DNA of 64,000 bases from contig NZ_JBFBOG010000002.1 of assembly GCF_040686855.1 (NCBI RefSeq), forward strand, positions 868,001 through 932,000, in the 5' to 3' direction. The DNA comes from Leifsonia sp040686855. Lineage in GTDB: Bacteria > Actinomycetota > Actinomycetes > Actinomycetales > Microbacteriaceae. The notes under the pieces are model-generated. The model saw only the letters and a list, made by a program, of their open reading frames with translations, did not search any database and was not told where the DNA came from. Shown here piece after piece: positions 50,315 to 60,200 of the stretch. Both the position numbers and the translations under genes were made by a program. The stretch's first letter is position 1. Each line of letters starts with the position of its first letter.

Positions 50315-53020
50315 ATGGCGCGATTCGGGATGCGGAGCGGCATCGGAGCGCTGGCGGCGCTCGCCGTCGGAGCTCTCCTGGCTCTCGGGGTGCCCTCCGC
50401 TCCCGCCTCCGCGACGTTCGCCACCCAGTGCAACGCGCCCACCCGCACGCTCGACCCCGCCGCCTCGTCGGTGAGCCTCGCGCCGGGGGAGACGGTGCTG
50501 CTCGCGTCCGGGACGTTCACCGGCGGTGTGGATGCGCTGCCCTCGGGCGCGACGCTCTGCGTGGCCTCCGGTGCGACCCTCCGGCCGGCGTACCTCAACA
50601 ACGGCTCGGGTGCGGTGGTGGTCGCGCAGGGCGGCGTCGCGACGTTCCCCTCCCTCTCCGTCGGCACGGGTTTCTCGCTGGGGGCCGAGGGCGCCGTGAC
50701 GTTCGCCGGGCTGAACGTCAACGGAGCGTCCCGCTTCGTCGTCCCGTCCGGCGGTTCGCTGACGGTGTCCAGCACGTTCTCGCCGTCGGCGGGCGTCTTC
50801 GACATCGACGGCACCATGACCGTCGCCGGGGGCCTCAACCTGAACACCGGGGCGACCATCGACAACGCCGGCCGGCTGACCGTGAACGGCGACGCCACCC
50901 TGAACGGCCGGTTCGACAACACGGGCCAGGTGCAGATCGCCGGCATCCTCACCCTGAACGGCGGCGCCGTCTTCGCGAACGCCTGCCGCGTGGAGGCCTC
51001 GGGCGCACTCACCAACGGCGCCGCCGGTTCCACCAACGCCGGCATCGTGGTCGCGGGCGGCACCTTCCGGAACAACGGCACCTGGCGGCAGTCGGTGGAG
51101 GGCCTGCTCGCGTCGACCGGGCTGACGGACGACGGCACCGTCAGCGGATTCGGCGGCTATCAGTTCGCCGGACCGACGAGCGTGCAGGGCAGGTTCACCG
51201 GAGACTCGGCCGGGAACCCGATCCAGGTGCAGACGCAGGCGCCGCCCGGCAGCATCTTCGACGTCCAGACCGGCACGATCGCGAACGTGATCCGGGTGGT
51301 CACGTCCCGCTCCACGGCGCCCGACGCCCCGCTCTCCGGCTGCAGCTCCAACGTCATGCCGTTCGCCGACCTCGCCGTGTCGAAGCAGGGCCCCGGGGTG
51401 GTGCTGCCGAACGGCGACATCGGGTACACCATCACCGTGACCAACCAGGGGCCCGACGATGCGACGGGCGTCGTGGTGCATGAGACGCTTCCGGCCGAGA
51501 CGACGGGCGTCGTGGATGCCGACGGCGGCACGGTCGCGGGCGGTGCCATCTCGTGGACCGTCGGCTCGCTGGCTGTGGGGGCATCGGCGTCGTTCGCCGT
51601 CACGATCTCCCAGGCCGCCCCGGTGGGGACCGTGCTGCACGATGCCGCCGACGCGAGTGCGGACACGGCGGATCCGAACCCGTCGAACAACGACGGCACG
51701 AGCGCCGACAGCCAGGTGGACACCGTGGTCGTCGGCACCACGCCGGTCGCCAACAACCCGCCCGTCGCCGACCCGCTGGTGCGGCCGGGCTTCACCGACG
51801 AACTGTTATTCGGGCGCGCGACGGCGACCGACCCGGACACCGGGCAGGAGCTGACCTTCACCATCACGACGCCGCCCCCGCACGGCACCGCGGTGATGGT
51901 CGCCGGCGGCGGGTTCGCGTACCGGTCGGATCCCGATTTCACCGGCGACGACGCGTTCACCTACACCGTGTGCGACGACGGGGACCCCGTGCTCTGCGAT
52001 TCCGCCGTGGTGTCGCTGCCGATCAGCCCGACAGCCGTGGACGACAGCGCGGTCACCGGCACGGAGACACCCGTGAGCATCCCGGTCACCGCCAACGACT
52101 CGCTCGGGGCGGAGCTGCGGACAGCGCTGGCGGCCGCCCCGGCGAACGGGACGGCGATGGTGGACCCGGCAACCGGCTCCATCACGTACACGCCGGCGGC
52201 CGGCTTCACCGGTCAGGACAGCTTCCAGTACGTGACCTGCTCGCCGACGAACACGACGCTCTGTGCGACCGCGACCGTCACGATCGACGTGCGCCCGGTC
52301 AACCATCCGCCGGTCGTGGACGCTCTGCATCTCGTCACGATCGTCGGTGTCCCGGTGACCGGCCCGATCGGCGCGAGCGACCCCGACGTCGGCCAGACGC
52401 TGGCCTTCGCCCGCGGCATCCCGCCGCGCACGGGGACGGCGTCGGTCGCCGGCGATCGGACGACGTACACGCCGCGGCGGAGCTTCGCGGGCACGGACGC
52501 GTACTCCGTCATCGCCTGCGACGACGGGGATCCCGTGCTGTGCGACACCGGTGACGTCACCGTCGACGTGTACCCGGTCGCGTACCCGGACAGCGCATCC
52601 ACCACCGAGGGGACGTCGGTGAGCATCCCCGTGACCGGCAACGACCTCGGCGCCGTCGGGGCGCCCGCCGTCACCGCGAGCCCGGCGCACGGCACGGTGC
52701 GCGTGGAGGGATCGGCGATCGTCTACAGCCCCGACAGTGGCTTCACGGGTACGGACACCTTCGAGTACACGGTCTGCGCGGCCGTCGCCCCGACACTGTG
52801 CGCGACCACGACGGTCACCGTCGAGGTCACCGCCTCGCCGGTCGTTCCGCCGGACGTTCCGGGTGGAGGAGGCGGGATGGACACGGCCGAGGTCACCGGT
52901 GGTGCGGACGGCCTGCCCGACACGGGATCGTCGACTCCGGTCGGCGGGACGGCAGGGGCCGCGCTGTTGGCGGTGGCGCTGGGAGTGGTGCTCCTCCTGC
53001 GGCGGCGGGGGACGACCTGA
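50315..53020 (+). CDS. LPXTG-type cell-wall-anchored surface protein with beta-helix-like, DUF11 and Ig-like repeats
   Basis: 901 residues. A signal peptide (residues 1-32, ending PASA) is followed by a Gly/Asn/Thr-rich region to about residue 330 with short repeating strands (NGDATLNGRFDNTGQVQIAG), suggesting a beta-helix. A DUF11 domain (LAVSKQGPGVVLPNGDIGYT) spans about 350-470. Then come four cadherin/Big_9-like Ig repeats with recurring FTGxDxFxYTVC and paired cysteines. The sortase motif LPDTG, a hydrophobic helix and RRRGTT end it. It is likely an adhesin on the cell wall. CATACT lies six bases before the ATG. Confidence 0.9.
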   Translation: MARFGMRSGIGALAALAVGALLALGVPSAPASATFATQCNAPTRTLDPAASSVSLAPGETVLLASGTFTGGVDALPSGATLCVASGATLRPAYLNNGSGAVVVAQGGVATFPSLSVGTGFSLGAEGAVTFAGLNVNGASRFVVPSGGSLTVSSTFSPSAGVFDIDGTMTVAGGLNLNTGATIDNAGRLTVNGDATLNGRFDNTGQVQIAGILTLNGGAVFANACRVEASGALTNGAAGSTNAGIVVAGGTFRNNGTWRQSVEGLLASTGLTDDGTVSGFGGYQFAGPTSVQGRFTGDSAGNPIQVQTQAPPGSIFDVQTGTIANVIRVVTSRSTAPDAPLSGCSSNVMPFADLAVSKQGPGVVLPNGDIGYTITVTNQGPDDATGVVVHETLPAETTGVVDADGGTVAGGAISWTVGSLAVGASASFAVTISQAAPVGTVLHDAADASADTADPNPSNNDGTSADSQVDTVVVGTTPVANNPPVADPLVRPGFTDELLFGRATATDPDTGQELTFTITTPPPHGTAVMVAGGGFAYRSDPDFTGDDAFTYTVCDDGDPVLCDSAVVSLPISPTAVDDSAVTGTETPVSIPVTANDSLGAELRTALAAAPANGTAMVDPATGSITYTPAAGFTGQDSFQYVTCSPTNTTLCATATVTIDVRPVNHPPVVDALHLVTIVGVPVTGPIGASDPDVGQTLAFARGIPPRTGTASVAGDRTTYTPRRSFAGTDAYSVIACDDGDPVLCDTGDVTVDVYPVAYPDSASTTEGTSVSIPVTGNDLGAVGAPAVTASPAHGTVRVEGSAIVYSPDSGFTGTDTFEYTVCAAVAPTLCATTTVTVEVTASPVVPPDVPGGGGGMDTAEVTGGADGLPDTGSSTPVGGTAGAALLAVALGVVLLLRRRGTT

Positions 53021-53041
53021 GACCGATCGATGGGGACCGCC

Positions 53042-53611
53042 TCAGCGGGACCCGGTGAGCGCCCGCGCGCTCCGCAGGAACGACTGCTCCAGGGCTTCGG
53101 TGCGGTCCAGGTACCCGGCGACCATCGCGCCGTCGCGGATGAGCATGAGGTCGTCGGCGACGGCCTGGGCATCGCCCGGGCCCAGGGGCGCGACGATGGT
53201 CCGGAACGCGTCCTTGCACCAGGCGCGGTGGGTGTCGACGAGCCTGCGCACGGGGGTCTCGGGGTCGGGATATTCGGCGGCCGCGTTGATGAAGGGGCAT
53301 CCGCGGAAGCCCTGAAAGCAGGCGAACTCGCCGAGCTGTGCGGCGATGAGCTGGAAGACGCGGTCCGCGTCGCCGTCGGCGGCCTCCATGGCCTGCGTGA
53401 TCCCGTCGCGTTCCTGCTGCGCCCGGACCTCGAGGTAGGCGACGACCAGGTCCTCCTTGCTCTTGAAGTGCCGGTAGAACGTGACCTTGGTCGTTCCGGC
53501 CCTCTCGATCACCTTGTCGACGCTGACTGCCCGGAGACCTTCCGCATAGAACAGCTCGGTCGCCGCGGTCACCAGCGCATCCCGCATCGACGTCTTCACG
53601 CTCCCGATCAT
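53042..53611 (-). CDS. TetR-family transcriptional regulator
   Basis: 189 residues. The HTH (LRAVSVDKVIERAGTTKVTFYRHFKSKEDLV) is canonical and the C-terminal domain has ACFQGFRGCPFINAAAEYPD, a motif of the subgroup that senses electrophiles or lipophilic drugs through cysteines. GGAAGGA precedes ATG 53611. A 22-bp near-perfect palindrome between it and the divergent membrane gene is its probable operator, so it should repress both itself and the three-gene operon starting at 53722. Confidence 0.9.
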   Translation of the reverse strand: MIGSVKTSMRDALVTAATELFYAEGLRAVSVDKVIERAGTTKVTFYRHFKSKEDLVVAYLEVRAQQERDGITQAMEAADGDADRVFQLIAAQLGEFACFQGFRGCPFINAAAEYPDPETPVRRLVDTHRAWCKDAFRTIVAPLGPGDAQAVADDLMLIRDGAMVAGYLDRTEALEQSFLRSARALTGSR

Positions 53612-53672
53612 AGGTAGTCCTTCCTGCGGTGGTTGCGATGCCGGCAAATGTTCACTATGGTGACTTTTCTAA

Positions 53673-53694
53673 GTAGAGTGACTAGTCATTCTAC
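53673..53694. promoter_or_regulatory. 22-bp TetR operator candidate
   Basis: The palindrome reads GTAGA-TGACTAGTCA-TCTAC with single bases at the dashes; 20 of 22 positions are symmetrical. It lies midway between the TetR start and the membrane-protein start and is AT-richer than its surroundings. Confidence 0.75.
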
Positions 53695-53721
53695 ATCGAT
53701 TTCTCGACGAACGGACTGCTC

Positions 53722-54291
53722 ATGACCACAACCACCGCCCCCGATGCGCAACGCGCGACGATCGCCACGTCGTTACGCGCGCTCTACTTCGTCCGCTTCG
53801 GCTTCGCGATCGTGTGGGCGATCATCATCGCCTTCACGGCCGCGGCCGTCACACCGCTCAGCGCGACCCTGCTCGTGCTCTACCCGGTCTTCGACCTGGC
53901 CGCCGCCGTGATCGACCACCGCGTCTCGCGGGGCACGCGGTCGGCCGGGCTGCTGTACGTGAACATGGCGCTGAGCCTCCTCGCCGCCGTCGGGCTGGCG
54001 TTCGCGGCCGGCTCGGGGCGGTCGGCGGTGCTCCTGGTCTGGGGGCTCTGGGCGATCACGGCCGGCGCCGTGCAGCTGATCGTCGGCATCTCGCGACGCT
54101 CCCTCGGCGGCCAGTGGCCGATGATCCTGAGCGGCGGCATCTCCGTCCTCGCGGGGGCCGGCTTCGCGTTGCAGTCCGCCGGCTCGTCCGCGTCGCTCGT
54201 CGGCCTCGCGGGCTACGCCACCCTGGGAGGGATCTTCTTCCTGGTGTCGGCCATCCGTCTGTCGCGCGCCGCCAAGGCGGGCGCCCGATGA
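53722..54291 (+). CDS. HdeD/DUF308-like membrane protein
   Basis: 189 residues with six hydrophobic segments in pairs (IVWAIIIAFTAAAVTPLSAT, SAVLLVWGLWAITAGAVQLI, YATLGGIFFLVSAIRLS), as in DUF308/HdeD-type proteins. Function is unknown; some members help in acid stress. Its stop overlaps the start of the oxidoreductase gene (ATGA), and the TetR operator lies 28 bases upstream. Confidence 0.8.
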   Translation: MTTTTAPDAQRATIATSLRALYFVRFGFAIVWAIIIAFTAAAVTPLSATLLVLYPVFDLAAAVIDHRVSRGTRSAGLLYVNMALSLLAAVGLAFAAGSGRSAVLLVWGLWAITAGAVQLIVGISRRSLGGQWPMILSGGISVLAGAGFALQSAGSSASLVGLAGYATLGGIFFLVSAIRLSRAAKAGAR

Positions 54292-55778
54292 GCGCGGACG
54301 TGTACGACGTCATCGTGATCGGTGCGGGCCCCGTCGGCGAGAACGTGGCCGACCGTGCGGTCCAGGGAGGTCTGACGGCGGCGATCGTGGAGGCCGAGCT
54401 GGTCGGCGGAGAGTGCTCCTACTGGGCGTGCATGCCCACGAAGGCGCTCCTGCGCGACGCCGCCGCGCTGCGCGCTGCGCGGAGCCTGCCCGGCGCGGCC
54501 GCGGCGGTCACCGGGCGACTGGACACGGCCGCCGTGCTGCAGCGCCGGGACCGCTTTGCAGCACACTGGCACGACGATGGACAGGTCTCCTGGCTCCAGA
54601 GCGCCGGCATCGCGCTGGTCCGCGGCCACGGCCGCCTCGCCGGGGAGCGCACGGTGACCGTGACGCGACCCGACGGCGGCGCCACCATGCTGGAGGCCCG
54701 CCACGCGGTCGTCATCGCGACGGGCACCAGCGCGGCCGTCCCGCCGATCCCGGGCCTCGCGGACGCGAGGCCGTGGACGAGCCGGGAGGCCGTGGCGGCC
54801 GAGCGCATCCCCGAGCGGCTGGCGATCATCGGCGGCGGTGTCGTCGGGGCCGAGCTGGCAACGGCCTACAGCGCGTTCGGCACGGCCGTGACGCTCATCG
54901 CTCGCGACGGGCTGCTTCCCCGCGTCGAGCCCTTCGCCTCGGAGCAGGTAGCGACCGCGCTGGCCGCGGACGGCGTCCGCCTCCTGATCGGCGCCGAGCC
55001 GACCGAGGTGACGCGTCACGGCGACGGCACCGTGAGCATCGTCCTCGCGGCCGGTGAGACCGTCCAGGCGGACGAGGTGCTGGTCGCGACCGGCCGCCGG
55101 GCGAACACCGGCGACCTGGGCCTCGAGACCGTCGGCCTCGTGCCGGGCGGCTGGCTCCGGGTCGACGAGAGCCTGCGCGTCGTCGACGAGTCCGGCGTCC
55201 CTGTCGCGGGCGGCGGGCTCTACGCGGCGGGCGACGTCAACGGCCGCGCGCTGCTGACGCACCAGGGCAAATACCAGGCGCGGGCCGCGGGCGACGTCAT
55301 CGCCGCGCGCGCCCGGGGCGGCGAGGTCGACGACGCCCCCTGGGGGCGCCACGCGGCGACGGCCGATCACGTCGCCGTCCCGCAGGTGATCTTCACCCAT
55401 CCGGAGATCGCGTCGGTGGGCCACACGCTCGCCAGCGCGACCGCGGCCGGGCTGGGGGTCCGGCCGGTCGAGTACGACCTCGGCGCGGTGGCCGGAGCCT
55501 CCCTCCACGCCGACGGCTACACCGGCTGCGTGAGCATGCTGATCGACGAGGATGCCGGCACGATCGCCGGTTTCACCGCGGTCGGCCCCGACACCGCCGA
55601 GCTCGTCCACGCCGCCACGGTCGCGATCGCCGGCCAGGTGCCGATCGAACGGCTCTGGCACGCCGTCCCCGCCTACCCGACCATGAGCGAGCTGTGGCTG
55701 CGCCTGCTGGAGACGGCCGGCAGCGACACCCGCACCCGGATCCACCCCACCGAACAGCTCGTCACGAGCGACCGATAA
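54288..55778 (+). CDS. Pyridine nucleotide-disulfide oxidoreductase (dihydrolipoamide dehydrogenase/MerA-like)
   Basis: 496 residues. FAD-binding VIVIGAGPVGENVADRA is at the start, and the redox-active disulfide ECSYWACMPTK (CX4C) near residue 42 follows. The NAD(P)H-binding site IIGGGVVGAELATAYSAFG is near 180, YAAGDVNGRALLTHQGKYQA is the second FAD contact, and the C-terminal dimer domain holds HAVPAYPTMSEL in place of the usual HPTxSE. It reduces a disulfide or quinone-like substrate with NAD(P)H. Operon position under a TetR gene suggests oxidative or electrophile stress rather than the pyruvate dehydrogenase complex. Confidence 0.9.
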   Translation: MSADVYDVIVIGAGPVGENVADRAVQGGLTAAIVEAELVGGECSYWACMPTKALLRDAAALRAARSLPGAAAAVTGRLDTAAVLQRRDRFAAHWHDDGQVSWLQSAGIALVRGHGRLAGERTVTVTRPDGGATMLEARHAVVIATGTSAAVPPIPGLADARPWTSREAVAAERIPERLAIIGGGVVGAELATAYSAFGTAVTLIARDGLLPRVEPFASEQVATALAADGVRLLIGAEPTEVTRHGDGTVSIVLAAGETVQADEVLVATGRRANTGDLGLETVGLVPGGWLRVDESLRVVDESGVPVAGGGLYAAGDVNGRALLTHQGKYQARAAGDVIAARARGGEVDDAPWGRHAATADHVAVPQVIFTHPEIASVGHTLASATAAGLGVRPVEYDLGAVAGASLHADGYTGCVSMLIDEDAGTIAGFTAVGPDTAELVHAATVAIAGQVPIERLWHAVPAYPTMSELWLRLLETAGSDTRTRIHPTEQLVTSDR

Positions 55779-55793
55779 GAAGGAAGAACAGCC

Positions 55794-56099
55794 ATGCCCA
55801 CCAAGATCACCCTCATCATCGACAACCCGTCCGACGCCGCCGCGTTCGAGGACGCGTACGCGGAGGTCGAGACGCTCGCACGCCGCCTCCCGGGGCTGCG
55901 TCGCGTGGAGGCGGCCAAGGTCTGGCCGAAGGAGGACGGCAGCCCGACCCCCGCGCACCGCACCCTCGACCTCTACTTCGACAGCTACGAGGACGCCTCC
56001 GCCGCCGTCGCCACCCCGGTGGCCGGCGAGTTCTTCCAGCGTCTGGTGGGGACCGGGACGCCGTTCACCGGGTTGTTCTCGGACATCGCCGAGGACTGA
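55794..56099 (+). CDS. EthD-family ferredoxin-like small protein
   Basis: 101 residues. ITLIIDNPSDAAAFEDAYAE, the helix with ETLARRLPGLRRVE and RTLDLYFDSYEDASAAV match the dimeric alpha+beta barrel of EthD proteins. EthD relatives assist ether or hydrocarbon oxidation or act as small isomerases; the function here is unknown. AAGAAGGAAGAA precedes the ATG, and it is the third gene of the TetR-linked operon, 15 bases after the oxidoreductase. Confidence 0.8.
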   Translation: MPTKITLIIDNPSDAAAFEDAYAEVETLARRLPGLRRVEAAKVWPKEDGSPTPAHRTLDLYFDSYEDASAAVATPVAGEFFQRLVGTGTPFTGLFSDIAED

Positions 56100-56115
56100 C
56101 ATCCCGCGACGAGGG

Positions 56116-56143
56116 CGGGCTCGCTCCAGAAGGAGCGGGCCCG
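56116..56143. terminator. Bidirectional terminator hairpin
   Basis: A 12-bp stem (CGGGCTCGCTCC, 56116-56127, with 56132-56143, one G-T pair) caps an AGAA loop between the stops of convergent genes. TTCGCCGTCTC follows on the plus strand. Confidence 0.75.
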
Positions 56144-56160
56144 TTCGCCGTCTCAGGGGT

Positions 56161-56754
56161 CTAGACGCCGGGCGCGTCGAGGGCGGGCAGCACGACGAAG
56201 TCGACCAGCTCGCGCACGGCCCGCTCGTCGAGGGACTGCCTACGGAGCACGACGCTGCCGAAGGCGGCGGTCGGCACGATCCCCGCGATCAGTCCCACCC
56301 GAACGGTGGGGGAGACGACACCGCGCTCGATCCAGCGCTCGATGACGGCGACGAGGGCCTGGAGGGGCGGCTGACCGACATCGCGGTACGCCGCCTCGTA
56401 GAGCTCGGCGTCGGTGCCGATCGCCGTCAGCAGACTCGCGAGCACACGACCGGAACGTCCGTCGGCCCCGGCGAAGTGCATCGCCGCCGCGAACAGATCG
56501 CCGCGCAACGTGCCGGTGTCGGGGAGTTCCGGCGGCACCTGCGAGGCCCGCACGGCGGCGACGACGAGGTCCACCTTGGTCTCCCAGCGCCGATAGATGG
56601 CGGACTTGCCGCAGTGGGCGCGTTCGGCCACCGCGGCGATCGTCGTGCCGCCGTATCCCGCCTCGATCAGCAGGTCTTGTGTGGCCTCGAGGATGCGTCC
56701 CTCCAGCTCTTCGACGCGGGGGCGACCGGAGGGGCGGGTGGCGAGGGAGGCCAT
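56161..56754 (-). CDS. TetR-family transcriptional regulator
   Basis: 197 residues. The HTH is TTIAAVAERAHCGKSAIYRRWETK, near residue 35-60, with the WETK cap of the subgroup that carries the TetR_C_16-like C-terminal domain. Its ligand domain (RSGRVLASLLTAIGTDAELY) is of that kind. ATG 56754 has TACAAT six bases upstream and no ribosome site, so the message is probably leaderless. A perfect 26-bp palindrome lies 27 bases upstream between it and the divergent DUF6069 gene. Confidence 0.9.
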   Translation of the reverse strand: MASLATRPSGRPRVEELEGRILEATQDLLIEAGYGGTTIAAVAERAHCGKSAIYRRWETKVDLVVAAVRASQVPPELPDTGTLRGDLFAAAMHFAGADGRSGRVLASLLTAIGTDAELYEAAYRDVGQPPLQALVAVIERWIERGVVSPTVRVGLIAGIVPTAAFGSVVLRRQSLDERAVRELVDFVVLPALDAPGV

Positions 56755-56781
56755 GAGCCTATTGTACCTTTCGGGATTCGG

Positions 56782-56807
56782 CAGTACCGTAATCTATTAC
56801 GGTACTG
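56782..56807. promoter_or_regulatory. Perfect 26-bp TetR operator palindrome
   Basis: Twelve-base arms CAGTACCGTAAT (56782-56793) and ATTACGGTACTG (56796-56807) flank a CT centre with no mismatch. It lies between divergent TetR and membrane-protein genes. A further half-site, ACCGTAA, follows at about 56814. Confidence 0.85.
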
Positions 56808-56842
56808 ATTGGAACCGTAAATCCGTCCGATAGGAGTGCATC

Positions 56843-57271
56843 ATGGTCTCCACCGCCGTCCCCTCGGCCGCTCCCGCTCGCTCCAAGCGTGCGGCCGTCA
56901 TCCTCAGCATCGCCGTCGCTGCGGCGATCGCCGTGAACGCCGCGATCGCGGCCGTCGCCGTCGCCCTCGGGGTCCCCGCTTCCTACGGCCCGGTCACCGT
57001 TCCCGCCTACGTATCGATGACGATCCTCGGGATGGTCGCCGGCTGGGTGGGTTGGCGGGTGATCGCCCGCCGGGCGGCGCACCCGCGGCGCGCCCTGGCC
57101 ATCGCGGTCCCGGTGGTGCTCGCCCTCTCCTTCGTGCCCGACATCCTCCTCGCGACGCTCCGCTTCATCCCGGGCACCACCGTCCCCGCGGTGATCGCGC
57201 TGGCGCTCATGCATGTGGCGACGGTCGCGATCGCCGTCCCGGCCTACGCGCTCGCGTCGCGCCAGCGTTAG
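56843..57271 (+). CDS. DUF6069-type membrane protein
   Basis: 142 residues with four membrane helices (AVILSIAVAAAIAVNAAIAA, VSMTILGMVAGWVGWRVIA, VLALSFVPDILLATLRF, VIALALMHVATVAIAV). The arrangement matches small actinobacterial DUF6069 proteins encoded beside TetR regulators; function unknown. AGGAG precedes the ATG. The 26-bp palindrome upstream indicates control by the divergent TetR gene. Its stop shares bases with the stop of the convergent mannosidase gene. Confidence 0.78.
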   Translation: MVSTAVPSAAPARSKRAAVILSIAVAAAIAVNAAIAAVAVALGVPASYGPVTVPAYVSMTILGMVAGWVGWRVIARRAAHPRRALAIAVPVVLALSFVPDILLATLRFIPGTTVPAVIALALMHVATVAIAVPAYALASRQR

Positions 57272-60200
57272 GAGGTCGCGGGGCGCAGCCGCAGCCGCAC
57301 GGTGACGATCTCGAACGGATGGAGCGTGAGCTCGACGCTTTCGTCACCGGCCCAGGAGCCCTCTCCGGTCTCCCGCTCGAGCACATCCGTCCTCCAGGCT
57401 TCCGCGAACGGCACGCCGAACATCAGGGCGGCGTGCGTGCGGGCGCCCTGTGACTCGAACAGGCGCACGACGAGATCGCCGGATCGATCCTCCGCGAGCT
57501 TCACCGACTCCACCAGAACCGACGGAGCCGAGACCGCCACGAGCGGCGCGACCGTATCGCCGGAGGCGCGCTGCACGGTTCGGGGAAGGAGATTCAGTGC
57601 GTAGCCGGCGCGGGCGGCATCCAGGGGCGTGGCCGCGAATCCCACCGAGCTGCGGAACACATGGACCCCCTGGTCGGCCGTGGGGTCGGGGAAGATCGGC
57701 GCGCGCAGCAGCGACTGACGCACCTGCGTGGTCGTCCCTCCGTCGGGTCGGACACTGCGGGTGACGTCGTGCCCGTAGGTGGAGGCGTTCGCCACCACCG
57801 CGCCGAATCCCGGCTCCGCGACGTGCACCCAGCGGTGGGCGACCGTCTCGTACCGGGCGGTGTCCCAGGAGGTGTTCGCGAAGGTGGGCCGATCCACATG
57901 CCCGAACTGGATCTCGGAGGCGTAGGAGTCCGCCCGGAGGTCGAGCGGGAAGGCCAGCTTCAGCAGTTTCTCCCGCTCGTGCCAGTCCACCTCTGTCTCG
58001 ATCTGCAGGTTAGTGGCATCGGCGGCGAGCCGGTACCGCTGGGTGACGGACGAGCGGCCGACCGAGTGACGCACCACCAGCGCGCCGCCGTCGATCTCCA
58101 CACGGTCGGGCGAGCGGAGTTCGGTGACGCTGTTCGCATACGAGCGGTCGAGGTCCCACGCCTCGAACAGATTCGGGCGGTCGCGGAAGAGCTGGAGGAT
58201 CGCCCCGGCCTCGCCCGCCGGGATGAGGTCCCGACCCGACGCCAGGTCCTGCAGCGAGACCAGCAGGCCGTCGGCGTCGAACCGGGCTCGTACGCGTTCG
58301 TTGCACAGGTCGACACCGTCGTCGGTGCGCACCGGCGCCGGATGCTCGGCGCCGGTCGCGGGCCCGGCGCTCAGTGGCGCAACACCTTCCAACGGCACGG
58401 GCGCCGCGTTGAAGCGGACCGTCGCCTCGCCGACGCCCGCGAGAGCGCGCTGGGCCACCGCGATCAGCGACTCGAGCTCCCGCTCGATGCGCTGGTACGC
58501 GGCCTCCGCCTCCTGGTGCACCCAGGCGATCGCCGAACCGGGGAGGATGTCGTGGAACTGGAGCAGCAGCACCGTCCGCCAGATCGCCTCGAGCTGTTCG
58601 TACGGGTACTCCGCGAGGCCGCGGACGGCGGCGGACGCGCTCCACAGCTCCGCCTCACGCAGCAGGTGCTCGCTGCGCCGGTTGCCGCGCTTGGTCTCCG
58701 CCTGCGACGTGGAGGTGCCGCGGTGGGTCTCGAGGTAGAGCTCTCCCGTCCACACGGCAGGCGCGCGGAGTCCGGCCTTCGCGCGCTCGAAGAACTGCGC
58801 GGGGGAGCCGAGGGTCACCCGGGGCGACCCCTCCAGGTCGTGAGCGCGGTGAGCGGCGCCCAGCATTTCGCGGGTGGGGCCGCCGCCGCCGTCCGACCAG
58901 CCGAAGAGGGTCGCCGAAACGTCCGAGGCGCCCTTCTCGGCGAACTGGCGCTGCGACTTCGCCAGGTCCGCGCCGCTGAGATCCGAACCGTAGGTGTCGT
59001 TCGGCGGGAAGTGGGTGAAGATACGGCTGCCGTCGATGCCCTCCCAGAGGAAGGTGTGATGCGGGAGAACGTTGGTGTCGTTCCACGACATCTTCTGGGT
59101 GAGGAAGTTGTCGGTTCCGGCCGACAGGGCGATCTGCGGGAACGCGGCCGTGAAGCCGAATGTGTCCGGGAGCCACGCCTCGCGGGCGATCAGCCCGAAC
59201 TCCTGCTGGAAGAACCGCTGGCCCTGGAGGAACTGCCGCACGAGCGACTCGCCTCCCGGCATGTTCAGGTCGCTCTCGACCCACATCCCGCCGACCGGGA
59301 CGAACCGGCCCTCGGCGACGCGCTCGCGGATGCGCTCGAACAGTTCGGGATAGTGCTCCTTCACCCAGGCGAACTGCTGGGCGCTGGAGGCGGCGAAGAC
59401 GAACTCGGGGTCGTCATCCATGAGGTCGAGGACGTTGGAGAAGGTACGCGCCGCCTTGCGGACGGTCTCCCGGGTCGGCCAGAGCCACGCGGAGTCGAGG
59501 TGCGCGTGGCCGATGGCGACGATCGAGTGGGCGGAGGCGTGGGCGGGCGCCGCGAGCGCCGGGGCGAGCTCGGCCCAGGCGGCCGCCGCGGAACCCGCGA
59601 TGTCGTCGGGATCGAGGGCGTCGCACATCCGGTCGAGCGCGCGGATGATCTCGGCCCGGCGAGGGAGGCCCGCGTCGAGTTGGCGCGCCAGCCCCGCGAG
59701 CACGGACGCATCGGACAGCAGCTCGCTCACATCCCGGTCGCGCTGGACGAGCGCGACGTTCTGGAGGGTGTAGATCGGCTCCGAGCCGGCCGTCGCCTTG
59801 TCTCCGAGGTGCGACACGGGCGGACGAGGGGCTGGCATGAACGGACCCGGCAGCCCGGCCCCGCCGTCGGAGGTGATGCGGGGCGACACGAAGAAGTGGG
59901 CCAGCATGTTCGGGTTGGAGGCGGCCTCGACGTAGAGATCGATCCGCCGCTCGTGCGGATCGAGGTCGACGGCGTTGTTGAACGGTTCGAGGCCCTTGAG
60001 GATGGTCCCGTCCGGGCGATAGAACATCCCCTCGGACTGGAACGCCGGGACGAGTCCGGAGAAGCCGAGGTCGACGACGGCCTGCAGCGTCGTCCCCTCC
60101 GCATCCGTGGTCCAGCCGGCCGGGACCTCGCCGGTCAGGTGGAACCATGTGGTGCCCCAGGGCTTGCTCCACTTCTGCCCGACCTGGAAGGGCGTGAACG

